Shown: positions 12,501 to 20,900 of the stretch, piece by piece
Position numbering within the stretch: the first letter of the stretch is position 1
How the letters are laid out: each line of letters opens with the position of its first letter
Assembly: GCF_035222275.1 (NCBI RefSeq)
Contig: NW_026946361.1
Coordinates: 248,001 to 312,000, forward strand
Length of the DNA stretch: 64,000 nucleotides
Reading direction: 5' to 3'
Source: Podospora bellae-mahoneyi
Lineage: Eukaryota > Ascomycota > Sordariomycetes > Sordariales > Podosporaceae
Notes under the pieces: model-generated
What the model saw: the letters and a program-made list of their open reading frames with translations, nothing else
Databases searched by the model: none
Told to the model about the DNA's origin: nothing
Program-made: the position numbers and the translations under genes

Positions 12501-13733
12501 CCAAGCTACCCGTACTTGCTCGGGTCCTCGAATGGATCATTTGGGACTGTTGAAACCCTAATCCAACCCGAGCAGCAGATTGCAGCCACCCTGGCCTACG
12601 AAGTTCGCAAGACAGCCCGTGACGCGGCCGCCATCGTCCTGCTGTTCAAGCCCCTACTTGCGCCTGATGTCCTTGACTCTTTTCAAGCGGCAGCTATCCT
12701 CAAGCAACACCACCAGCGTCTGATGAAGCTCCAGGCTTTTACCGAGGCGGCTCTCATGCGCAAAATGTGTATGAAGGGATGGCCTGGAGGGGTGCTGTCC
12801 AACTGGGGCGAGAACCACCCAAATGTCATTAGCCCGGCTCAACGAGGTGTCCAGGTTGGCCTCCTTTGTTCCAGCTGCCGGAAGCCGAGAGAGATTGACC
12901 GATCCGAGGGGTCAAATGAGACCATCTGGATGTGTGAACGTTGTAAGGCCAGCATGGCCCCTTGTGCTGTCTGTCAACGGTGTGATATCGCTCCCACGTC
13001 CGGCTCGCGGGGCAATACGAAGGAAGGTGATGAGGAGGAGCCGGTGTTGGCTACCTGGTGGATTTGTCCTGGCTGCGGTCACGGTGGACATTCTAGCTGC
13101 CTCCTGCTTTGGCATAAAGGGTTTGAGAACGAATGCAGTTCCACCGACCCGGATATTCTTGCCGAGTTCCAGAGTGATGGTTATTGTCCCATGGATGGGT
13201 GTGGACACACATGTCTGCCCGGAAAGGGAAGGCTCGAGACAGCTGCGGCCAGGACAGAAGAGGTTGGTCGGGCGGCAGCGAGGGAGGCAACGCGCAATGC
13301 AACCAGCATGAAGGCGTCTGCAGACACGGAGAGCATAGCGGGCGGTCTCCAAGGCCACCATCATCCTCACCCACCTCACCAGTACCGCACCACGGGAAGC
13401 GGCAAGATCTTGGATGACCAGCACCACCAGTACCCTCACTATCCTTCCCACGGGGTTAATATTTCGAATGATGAGCACAGCGTACCCCAAAGCAGGGCGG
13501 TAGAGAGCGTTAGGGAGACTCTGGCCAGCATGGACATCTCTTCTCATTCTCTTGGCGGCAGCAGCAGCACAAGACACAGCACGCCAGGAGCCAGCATCTT
13601 GAGCTCGAGCCCGGGCAGCAGGTCGGCAATGATGGCTGCTGCTGATAGGGCGAGTGGCGGTCACGGTGGTGGGGATGGCAGGGAGCGGAGGAAGAGCGTC
13701 AAGTTTGTTGCGCAGGAGGATACCAAGCATTGA
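9597..13733 (+). CDS. RTC1: Rtc1/WDR24-type WD40-RING protein of the SEA complex
   Basis: One exon of 1378 residues, close to the family length. It is expected to be a subunit of the vacuole-membrane SEA (GATOR) complex that regulates TORC1 and autophagy. WD40 repeats occupy about residues 60-400, with blades such as LDLNPHHSSWLLSGSQDGLL, HVQWSPKDGFLFACGTEQGM and SIAWHQDGTHLVSAGLDSKC. A long low-complexity middle follows. The C-terminus (about 1090-1210) is a zinc-binding RING-like module: CSSCRKP, MCERCKASMAPCAVCQRC, WWICPGCGHGGHSSCLLLW, YCPMDGCGHTC. This order (propeller, helical middle, C-terminal RING) is that of Rtc1/WDR24. The MNHNQGKIM start is the first Met of the frame. No frame disruption is seen over 4.1 kb. 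Confidence 0.94.
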   Translation: MNHNQGKIMRKLRNKHATDSHESTASATVTSSPSNNYRPIAAQNVSYKTGAPLSCLDQSPDGRSAVLASHHVLKLIKLDGGLRVQEEVDLRAILTSQPSHRNNVLTGAVADQLSIQDVKWGSVINREVLFTACTSGIIFQYDVNRAKATRVGAPLEFIQMREDSRQVNSLDLNPHHSSWLLSGSQDGLLRCFDVRTPINTRTWPTYRALQSFKSHADGVRHVQWSPKDGFLFACGTEQGMVLKWDMRKPSSPILRINAHEKACTSIAWHQDGTHLVSAGLDSKCNIWDMSKTDKRQKPKYVISTPAPVGSLAWRPGQWSATAQGKRASQLAVSYDESGMKRFGMNSVHIWDLARPTMPYKEIQRFDYAPNSILWHDQYLLWAAGRDGFHQCDVSFAPKVMDRQTMSAFAFSSQGEVAMCLDERPMPTRPRPNIVHHDNASTYGTPSYSSSPTTPRFSVSRSDSEDDAVDSFLGSRQPGNGSRKRRASMRSANTLSTTPPAEPAMGETLSLEDTIKVTGTYQPNQAMAIGTYPGPTNAEVDVYLSLNYLQAIHLELPYKPGGPSLPERMTTILDHFAKVAARVRLSRLSHTWMNLLFLIKLLLERRAQYHLEFRMDKYQNSTIKKKDAARHRSLGRLRAEPPSFGIGREASPRKMASLASFDRVLHPRSLLSEELESTSNQPTPLARPVPDTQVIQIDDNGRKKLTPIIEPESFTLPPAAHSRTLEPRPRLDSVPLSVTSHDSEATNASTEGYDFYDAEALSKAIDVPTRPKLTKVIDFREPGSPSRVGKPPVLRHDSDDSFTRLFSVSDESREATGLVRTSDSNTPSQVMREAIVAAIRRDQPSASGSGSEDGEYESRIRGKQIAAGSSPARHPERQLLQRTETDMTSYTAFTDEHHAITQTTTDSFESRFPSQTTDRGFGMDSPVRQSGIESPGQPQGLLSVEADLSPEDDLSPHIVETDYLHWPGDPSYPYLLGSSNGSFGTVETLIQPEQQIAATLAYEVRKTARDAAAIVLLFKPLLAPDVLDSFQAAAILKQHHQRLMKLQAFTEAALMRKMCMKGWPGGVLSNWGENHPNVISPAQRGVQVGLLCSSCRKPREIDRSEGSNETIWMCERCKASMAPCAVCQRCDIAPTSGSRGNTKEGDEEEPVLATWWICPGCGHGGHSSCLLLWHKGFENECSSTDPDILAEFQSDGYCPMDGCGHTCLPGKGRLETAAARTEEVGRAAAREATRNATSMKASADTESIAGGLQGHHHPHPPHQYRTTGSGKILDDQHHQYPHYPSHGVNISNDEHSVPQSRAVESVRETLASMDISSHSLGGSSSTRHSTPGASILSSSPGSRSAMMAAADRASGGHGGGDGRERRKSVKFVAQEDTKH

Positions 13734-14379
13734 TGATTATCAGAATGATATCACGAGTTATTTGCGTGGCTTGTGACTTGATTGGTGGTTTTGGGAGGAT
13801 TAGGAGGGGTTATGTCACTTTGAGATTTCCATCAGGGGAGATAACAGAGTGTGGCTTTTGTCGTCAGAAGAACTTTTGTATGTGCTGTACTGTATATAGG
13901 CGACCTGCAAGATACCATCAACCATCAAATCACAGCTGCCGGTTGGCTTCTTCTTTGCTTCGGCTCTTCCTTCCGGGTTTCCTGGCAGCACACCCTCTTG
14001 TGACTTGAAGCTTCCGTGCCAAGCCAATATCCATGACGGCAGACCTCGCCTTGACATGGACGATCGGCACATCCTGCAGCAGAATGGGGGGGGGGTTGAG
14101 TAATTCAGCGTTGACATGGCTGAGGTGTTGGTGCTTCCGGTTACATTGTTCTTGATATCATGCTCGGGATTATCCCTAATGGGGATAAGAAGGCGGCTTG
14201 TGTAACCTTGGAGTGGGTTTCGCCAACGGGGGGAGGGTACAAATAATGGAATTTGGGATTATGCCTGAGGGTAGTGTTGCTGTAGATGGAATGGGTATAA
14301 GAGGCCTTGTTTCTCACTGGTCATGGACTTCTTCCGGGGTGTCTTCAGACAAGCATACCTCAGTCGATACACAGTCACC
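13734..14379. other. Intergenic, RTC1 3' end to Rossmann-fold gene promoter
   Basis: 645 bp holding the RTC1 3' untranslated region and the promoter of the next + strand gene. I see no gene or structured repeat here; a G9 run lies near 14088. Confidence 0.5.
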
Positions 14380-15654
14380 ATGTCAGGCATTCCAGTCTTT
14401 TTGTATGTCATCCCCTGCCCTCTGACCAGCTTTGTCTGACATGTTGTAGCATTGGTGCCTCGGGGCACATTGGTGCTGCTGTTCTCCAGGCCCTACATGC
14501 TGCTCACCCTGAGCTGCCGATCCGGGCTCTTGTCCGCCAGCAGGAAGATGTGGACCACCTAGACTCCCTTTATCAGGGCTCTGTCACGTCCGCCCTGGGG
14601 ACTCTTGAGGACGTAGGAATCGTCGCTGAAGAGGCCGCAAGGGCCCAGCTTGTTATCAGTATGCTTTTACTCCTTACCACATTTCCATAAGACCACAATA
14701 CCCCTTTAACACAATACCACATTACCACACTACCACATTCCCCTCCCTCTTTTTCTCCATCTCCCTCTGTCATTACAAACAGGCAGCTAACAAACACCCC
14801 CAGATTGCGCCCCCGACTTCGCCCTCCCCTTACCCACCCTCCTCCCCTCCCTATCATCCAACCCCCACCCCCAAACCTTCCTCCTCCAAACCTCGGGCGC
14901 AGCCCGCATCTGGCCTCCGCCCTCAGGCCTAAACCCCCACCCCAAGATCTGGTCCGACCTCACCGACCTCTCCTCCCTCCCCACCGACACCACCCACGCC
15001 GCCCAGGACATCACCATCTCGACCTATCCCGGCATCAACGCCGCCATCATCTCCCCTACTTTTGTCATTGGAAAATCCCCCAGTGTGAGACACAAGCATC
15101 CGATTATCTTTCCCGACCTGATGCACGTCATTCGTCAACAAGGGCAGGCGTTTGTTGTCGAACAAGGAAAAAACCTCACCACATTTGTTGACACGGAGGA
15201 GCTGGCCGGGCTGTATGTTTTGCTCGTTGGGGATGCCCTGCGCTGTATCAGAGGAGAAAAACAGGTGGATGAGAATATCTGGGGAGAAAAGGGGTATTTC
15301 TTCGCGGGGGGGTGGGAGGTGAGCATGAGGGAGTTTATCGTTGATTGGTTGCTTCCTGTTTTGGAGGGGAATGAAACGAGCAAAACGTGGTTGTGGAATC
15401 AGGAGGGGAAAGGGGTCAAGGAGTTGGGGTTGGGGGAGGTGGTGGGGAGTATACTGGGGCGGTTTGAAGGCCAGGAGGCGGAGGCGTGGAGTAGGCATAT
15501 TGCTGAGGGGTTTGGGACGAGTATGAGGATTAGGGGGGATAGGGGGAGACGGTACCTTGGCTGGGAGCCGACGGGGAGGGTCAAGTTGGGGGAGGCGGTG
15601 GAGGCGGTGGTGAGGTATTTTGAGGAGAGGGAGAAGTCAATTACTGAGTTGTAG
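14380..15654 (+). CDS. NAD(P)-binding Rossmann-fold protein (NmrA/atypical SDR-like)
   Basis: Three exons, 14380-14402, 14450-14658 and 14804-15654, give 360 residues. The introns are 47 and 145 nt. Exon 1 is only 23 nt and encodes the first beta strand (MSGIPVF), so the dinucleotide loop IGASGHIGAAV is completed only after splicing. This GxxGxxG at the extreme N-terminus is the classical nucleotide-binding signature. Exon 2 continues LPIRALVRQQEDVDHL and QGSVTSALGTLED, and exon 3 resumes NCAPDFALPL. It is probably an NAD(P)H-dependent oxidoreductase or redox sensor; the substrate is unknown. The first half of exon 3 is very C-rich and its end very G-rich on the coding strand. Confidence 0.86.
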
Positions 15655-16153
15655 AGGTAAGGTAACTAATAATATCTAAGCTGCTCTCTGGCGATGCCTT
15701 CTGCTCTCTTGTTAGCAACCACTTGTCCTGAAAGCGAGTGGGTAGAAATGAAACTCGCCTCCTGACCTGTTTCTTAGCCACCACATGATACTCCCTCCAC
15801 AAAGCCTCGTTCGACCTCTCAAACTTTGGGACCACCGTCGTCTTTACCACGCCACTTGCACCATCATCACGTGTCTCTTTCGCTCCCTTGACCCAGAGGT
15901 CCTTTTCGGTCGTCCCAGGAGACCCTGATAGCACGATATGAGTGACGTCGGGTAGCTGATCAGGGCAGTTGTGCTCGTTCTCGCACACGATGCAGGAGTC
16001 TTTGCAATCTTCCATGCAGGGGAGACGGCACTCGAGATGGTCTCCGCAGATAGGCTGACACCAGTCGATAACGTAATCGCGGGCGCACTGGCTCATCTGC
16101 GCGTTCGCGGCCAGGCCAGTGAGTGTGAGGAGGAGGGTAAACGGGAGTTGCAT
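15641..16153 (-). CDS. Small secreted cysteine-rich protein
   Basis: 170 residues. An N-terminal signal peptide (MQLPFTLLLTLTGLAANA) is followed by a Cys-dense block with nine cysteines between about residues 23 and 63 (C-x8-C-x3-C-x5-C-x3-C-x3-C-x3-C-x2-C-x5-C). A basic Cys-free tail of about 100 residues follows. It looks like a secreted, disulfide-stabilised small protein of the effector-candidate type; no family is recognised. The start at 16153 is chosen because it begins the signal peptide. The stop overlaps the end of the + strand Rossmann-fold gene by about 14 bp (convergent). The tail might instead be spliced differently. Confidence 0.6.
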   Translation of the reverse strand: MQLPFTLLLTLTGLAANAQMSQCARDYVIDWCQPICGDHLECRLPCMEDCKDSCIVCENEHNCPDQLPDVTHIVLSGSPGTTEKDLWVKGAKETRDDGASGVVKTTVVPKFERSNEALWREYHVVAKKQVRRRVSFLPTRFQDKWLLTREQKASPESSLDIISYLTSTTQ

Positions 16154-16579
16154 TATGGATATGTGATGATGTTTTGTGGCGAGTGTTTTGTTTTGCAGAG
16201 AAGCTGCCGTTGAAGGGTTGCGTAACATGACTAGCAGTTTCCCTTTCTTGCTCCTTCTTGCAAAATAATTACCTGGGGAGGAGGTGCTACCCTGGAAACA
16301 CATATGGCCGTGGCTCATGTTTGAGTTTGAACCGCACAATCTGGATTCACCCATAAGATTGAATCAAGGATACTCACCTTTAAAAGATAGTTAACAGACC
16401 TTTAAAATAGTTAAGAGGCCTATTAAATCTACTTCCGCCGCTTCTGCCATCTTAACACCAAAAAAGAAAACTCTTTCGACCACTTAGTGTCATAGCTTCA
16501 ATAACACACCACTCATACCCACTAATTGTTGCAGTGAAGAGATCCACTATCGTTGTGGACATGGTCAGCTGAAGATTAC
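16154..16579. promoter_or_regulatory. Intergenic between two small secreted protein genes
   Basis: About 425 bp between two - strand genes. It holds the promoter of the Cys-rich gene and the terminator of the cyanovirin-like gene. A short AT-rich patch with two tandem copies of a TTTAAAAgATAGTTAA-like motif lies near 16379-16420. Confidence 0.45.
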
Positions 16580-17028
16580 TTAGCAAAGAACATCAGAGAG
16601 AGAGCTCCAATTCCACTCGCTCAAATAAACATTGGACGAAATCCAGCTGCCGTCTAGAGCTCGACAACGAACCCACATAACCGCAACCAAGCCATCAATT
16701 CTGAACCCGGGGTTTGACAGATCACACGAGTGCTGATATCCACCGCTACCGGAGCCGTACTAGATCAGCACCGAGACAAAAATGAGGTGGACAGGGCTCA
16801 ATCTTACCCCTTTCGATGTTTTAGGACCCCATTGGAGTTGACATAGCACTTGCCCAGGTCCACGCTCCGAGCCGGGACCCATTCTCCACTGTGCAGTCTG
16901 CAGCTGCCGCACTGAAGAATATTCTTCTCTTTTGACTTTAGGCCACAGTCTTTGCAGGAGTCGAGGAAAGTGGCTGTTGTTGTGGTTCTCATTGCAAGAA
17001 ATGACAGGGCGATGGTGAGGATGCGCAT
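16580..17028 (-). CDS. Secreted cyanovirin-N-like (CVNH) lectin
   Basis: Two exons, 17028-16808 and 16745-16580, flank a 62-nt intron (GTAAGA donor, GGTAG acceptor) and give 128 residues. A possible signal peptide (MRILTIALSFLAMRTTTTA) precedes two half-domains of CVNH type. The first is FLDSCKDCGL, LQCGSCRLHSGEW, SVDLGKCYVNSNGVL; the second, in exon 2, is GGYQHSCDLSN, VRCRALDGSWISSNVYLSEW. The paired F/Y-x-x-SC starts, C-R-x-x-x-G-x-W centres and the SxDLxxCxxNxxGxL strand fit the tandem CVNH fold, a mannose-binding lectin in cyanovirin. The second half lacks the usual N-x-x-G-x-L ending and stops after DVLC, so it may be shortened. The splice is the only nearby acceptor that keeps the second half in frame. 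Confidence 0.75.
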
Positions 17029-17878
17029 TTTGAAGTGCAGATGGCAGACTGTTCAAGCCAAGGCTTGATAGTGGCGGGTAGGGGAGATCTAGTGAGGACA
17101 GCGTAAGAGGCAAAATGGGAAAGGGCATGGGACCAAAAGCTTTTTAATATCGGTTTTAATTCCACCGGGAAGGATTTTGTCAGTCACTGTTGGTAAAAAA
17201 AGGCACTTGTGTATGCTGACTGGTCACGAGTCCTTCTCTTCAAGCTCCCAGGACAGCCAAGCGATCCGAGCCAAGATGTTGGATAATGGGGACTTGTGTC
17301 GTGGGTTATGCATTCAGAACACGAGGCTTTACTCAAAGCAGATAAAACGAGGCAGTCGACCTACTCCATAAGAAAGCACTACTGACTCGTGCAAGACAAA
17401 AGTTCTAGCCGAGCCGAACTGTAACTTCCAAAAAGTGTTGTTGGCTGTTAGAGGGACGTGTGTTAGCAACGTCGCACTTTGCATTGAGGGATGGATGGAA
17501 GTACATCAATCACTTTCATTGTCTTTCATCAACGGCACTCTCGATCGACATGCAGTAGTCATGTAAGGTAGGTACCTATGAACCGAGGCATATGGCTGTG
17601 CCACAGACCAGCTCAAGGTGGGACACCAGAAGCAAGAGGCCTACTGTAATAAGAGATAAGATGTCATCCATATACCAAACTGACTAAAGAGGTTATTCTG
17701 AATCAACTAGAAAAGACGGTACCGGATTTCCATCCGTGCTACCGAAAGACTACCAGTTCCAGCATATGCTTTAGAGAAAATCTCAGACCTAAAGGTAAAC
17801 AAACCCATCCATAACCATTCAGGCAAAGGAAACAGAGTTATCGACATCACCAAGCCCATCCAACTCATGCTCCGGCTT
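17029..17878. other. Intergenic region without visible genes
   Basis: About 850 bp with no supported gene. It contains the AGGTAGGTAC motif (17566-17575) and otherwise ordinary sequence. Confidence 0.45.
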
Positions 17879-19277
17879 CTACTCCCCTAGGAACATGGAG
17901 CACGCTTCTGCTTCCGCATGTTCTGCCTCCGCCTGCAGAGACTGACGTATCTCTTCCTCACGATTCTGACCACCGGCTATGTCACACAATTTTGGTCACT
18001 CCTTTCCGGCTCAGGGTCCTCCTCATTTTTCTTGAACAGACACACTTTCTCTATACAATTCCAAAACTTCTCCCTCGGTTTCTCGTCCTGCACCCCCCTA
18101 TCATTTTCCCGACTCAACTGGCCACATTCACACATTGGGTTCCCCTTCTTGATCCCAATTGTATTCGCCCACATGAAGAACCCCGGGAAACAATCCCGGC
18201 AACTGTAATACGGCCGGCCGTCATTATTATTCTGATTACCTACCTTTGTTGACAAACCTCAGCTTCGGAGGGTTTGTGCATTTCGTACAAACAGGGCCTC
18301 TCTCTGGCAGCACAACGGGTTCCTTCCGCCAGATACCTCTTAACGAGGTGAATTCCAAGCCGGGGGAAGAGGTAGGACAGATGGGTGGCACGGCAATAAC
18401 TCCGACTGCCGTGAGCGCTGCCATCAGCGTGGCCGGGTTCCTTCCGAAGCCTGTCGAACGACGCGCTTCCGATGTGTAAAACTGTAACTGCCTCCAAGCG
18501 CCGCGATGCCTTGGCCACATTTCAAAGCAGGACTCGGCAGTGAGGCAGGTGGGCTTGTGGGAGCAAGGCCAGGGGAAGGGTTCATGTTTCTGGCGGGATG
18601 ATCTCTGCTGGGGGTAGAGGCTGGTCGCGGTGGTTAACCTTGCTTTCGCCGTCATCACTGTCGTCACCCTCGCTGTCATCATCCTCGCTGTCATCATCCT
18701 CGCTGTCATCATCCTCGCTGTCATCATTCTCGCTGTCATCATCCTCGCTGTCATCATTCTCGCTGTCATCATCCTCGCTGTCAGATATATCGGATTCTGG
18801 TTCTTCGCGGACTGTGGTTGTGGTCGAGGAAGATGAGGATCCCAATGAGGTGCTACGAGAAGGCCTACTGCGTGCACGGGTAGGAGTTGGCGGGTCTGCT
18901 TCAGAGACGTCCTCGCGCTCAGAATTGATGTGTTTCCGAGTAGAGAGCGGTGTCAACACGCCGAGATCTTGTTCCTGGCGCTGTCTCGTGCCTCCTTTCG
19001 TGGGGGTCATAGGAGCTGCCTGGAACAGGGGCGGGGACGACTGCGTAGAACTGGAAGCTTGAGTAGCTGGCTCGGACAGGGGGTTTGACTGGGCATGGTT
19101 GGGAGCTCGACAAGCCGTCGCTGTTTGACCTGGGGGGGCGTTGTCTGGCGAGCTTCGAAATCCATGGTTAGGAATGATCCGCTGGGATTCTTTAGCTTTT
19201 TGAAAAGAAGAAAAGAGAGCTCCGGGGAACCTTTGGATTCGAGGGGGCTGGCACATTATAAAGCACACAACTGGCAT
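17879..19277 (-). pseudogene. Acidic-repeat / GRF zinc-finger gene, reading frame interrupted
   Basis: Host gene in pieces. The N-terminal part (19277 to about 18640) is Ser/Thr/Pro-rich and ends in a tandem acidic tract (EDDDSENDDS units). A 49-nt candidate intron (GTTAAC to CCGCCAG) leads in phase 0 to a Cys-containing section (KHEPFPWPCSHKPTC). Next comes a GRF-type zinc finger: CTKCTNPPKLRFVNK, then in a different frame NNNDGRPYYSCRDC, GFFMWANTIG, NPMCECGQLSRE and KFWNCIEKVC. The frame changes at about 18236 inside the finger and again near 17985, before an acidic coiled-coil-like end (EEEIRQSLQAEAEH). No intron long enough explains either change. GRF fingers bind single-stranded nucleic acid in other proteins. 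The breaks may be decay or assembly indels; a start at 19010 is also possible. Confidence 0.6.
18645..18786. repeat. 15-bp minisatellite coding for an acidic tract
   Basis: About nine near-identical 15-bp units (TCATCATCCTCGCTG type, read on +). On the - strand they encode DDSED/DDSEN repeats. Copy number is likely to vary between strains. Confidence 0.85.
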
Positions 19278-20900
19278 GATGCAGGTGACTGGTCCAATCG
19301 CATAGAGTCCACCATGCAGCTAAAAAAACGCATCACTGACGCTGTTTGCTTGTGCCTGCTCGAGTCTGGTCACGGGTTTGGTTCTGGTGTATTTACATTG
19401 CCCGTTCTACTGTGAAAATTATCCAAGGTACACCATCATATCGCTTCTAGACACCTGTTCCCAAAGTCGCCTCAAAGCCTTCCCAACCTCTTGGTGCCCT
19501 ACCCGCATGCTTTGGAACCCAATTCCACCACACACCACGCCCACCATGCCGCTCCTTGTCCAGGAACGCCTTATAACAATCAGCAAGACGTGCCGAGACG
19601 GTCTTACAAGGAGAGACTTTCTAGGTATTAAAGATATCGATTACGATAAGCTACGCTAGTTTAAACTCTAATATACTATTAAACGCTATTACTTGTATTA
19701 AATTCCTTCATTAGTATCCGATAAAATCCCAAACAGTTCTTAAGCATTTCAGAATAGTCAGAAGTAAAAAGGGGCACCTCGCCATTAAGCTCAGAACTAG
19801 TATAATAAAGGCTAAGTATTACGGTTGAGTGTGACGAACCCCTATCCAGAACCGGTGAAAGAGATACCAGTCGAAGGCGCTTCTGAGCAATCCTGGTTTG
19901 GTACGGTTAAACAGTGTACAATAAATGGCTTGTTTCAATTACAATAGTTAAAACACCAACGAATGTGACTTGAATTGCATACTGCGGAACTATCTTGTAT
20001 ATCGGCCAGTTCCTCCGTATATATATCCCAGTAGATCACCTGGATCACCATGCCAAGCGTGATCCTGGATCACTTTTCCCAGCGTAGGCTCACCATGGAT
20101 CACGTGTGCCAAGAGTGATCCTGGATTGCTCCCGTCACCTTAGGATCACTTGGATCACCACGGTCCTGCGCTCCCAGGCGCTCCATTTCCTATTGGTTCC
20201 TTTAACAATTGGCTGGGCACGTCCCGTGCCCCGCATACTGTTCAACCTGCCCGTTGGTTTAACTGTGACACCTCTCGACGGGACATTCCTCTGGGAAATG
20301 TCCTTGGGCCTCATCGAGCTCCCACGGGGAGTTTCCCTGGGAGCCTCCCATCAAGACTCTCCTACTGGAAGGTAACAACAAATATACTGCGCCGATAGCT
20401 ATTTAAGCCTATATTCTACAGCTTTCATTAACACCTATTTCAACATTATTTTCGATTATTTAAAAAATAATACATATAATAAAGACTAAAATATTAAGAT
20501 TTAAAATAGTAATTTGGTTTAATTAAGAATCTTTGATAGCCTCGAAGTCTTGAGCAAAACAAAAATTCCAAAAATATAAGTAGGTCCGCACGATGTACAT
20601 TTATCTATGACCTAATAGCCCGTAGCTTATAGCCTCAGGCTATTACCCAAGTCTTTCATATATCCAGTTAGCCAATACCGTTCCTTTGATAGCCGCAAAG
20701 CACTTAATTACCTACCTTACTTCCCACTACTAGTCCTCGACGTACAGGAAGATAACAGAAGGACCAAGGTGTGGCCGATTGGTCAGTTGACGTGTGGCAA
20801 CCAGAACCTGTATTGGCAATTGTGGGTTGTCAGAGGATTGAAAAGTACCGGCAGGGCCACGCATCCGCCAACCCAGCTAACCATTGGGCTTTGAGAGATT
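19278..20900. other. AT-rich accessory stretch
   Basis: About 1.6 kb with no intact gene. Sequence from about 19660 to 20720 is markedly AT-rich compared with the flanks and has many TpA and short poly-A/T runs, as expected of RIP-affected DNA. A segment starting TGTGACGAAC near 19829 and running to about 20445 (with a TATTTAAG box near 20400) has the look of a solo LTR-type relic of a retroelement. I found no matching target-site duplication, so this is only a suspicion; if real it is old and broken. Confidence 0.3.
20031..20160. repeat. GATC-centred palindrome array
   Basis: At least six GGATCAC/GTGATCC heptamers lie within 130 bp: 20042, 20059, 20067, 20097, 20115, 20143 and 20152. Two of them form the perfect palindrome GTGATCCTGGATCAC (20059-20073). 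A direct repeat (GGATCACCATGCCAAGCGTG and GGATCACGTGTGCCAAGAGTG) recurs with 55-bp spacing. It sits at the edge of the AT-rich stretch. The function is unknown. Confidence 0.75.

Noticed and set aside
12912-13730. 272-codon open frame on - within RTC1
   Set aside because: It is an antisense shadow of the Cys-rich RING region; its translation is low complexity.
18645-18786. CRISPR-like array
   Set aside because: The 15-bp units are contiguous with no spacers and encode an acidic protein tract; the organism is a eukaryote.
18236-18877. Frame with eight MMTAR repeats on -
   Set aside because: It is the out-of-frame reading of the 15-bp minisatellite that encodes the acidic tract. Only its downstream part, after the candidate intron, is kept as part of the GRF gene.
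19829-20445. Solo LTR-type relic
   Set aside because: TG-like start and AT-rich body fit, but no matching target-site duplication or internal element is seen, so it is not listed as a mobile element.
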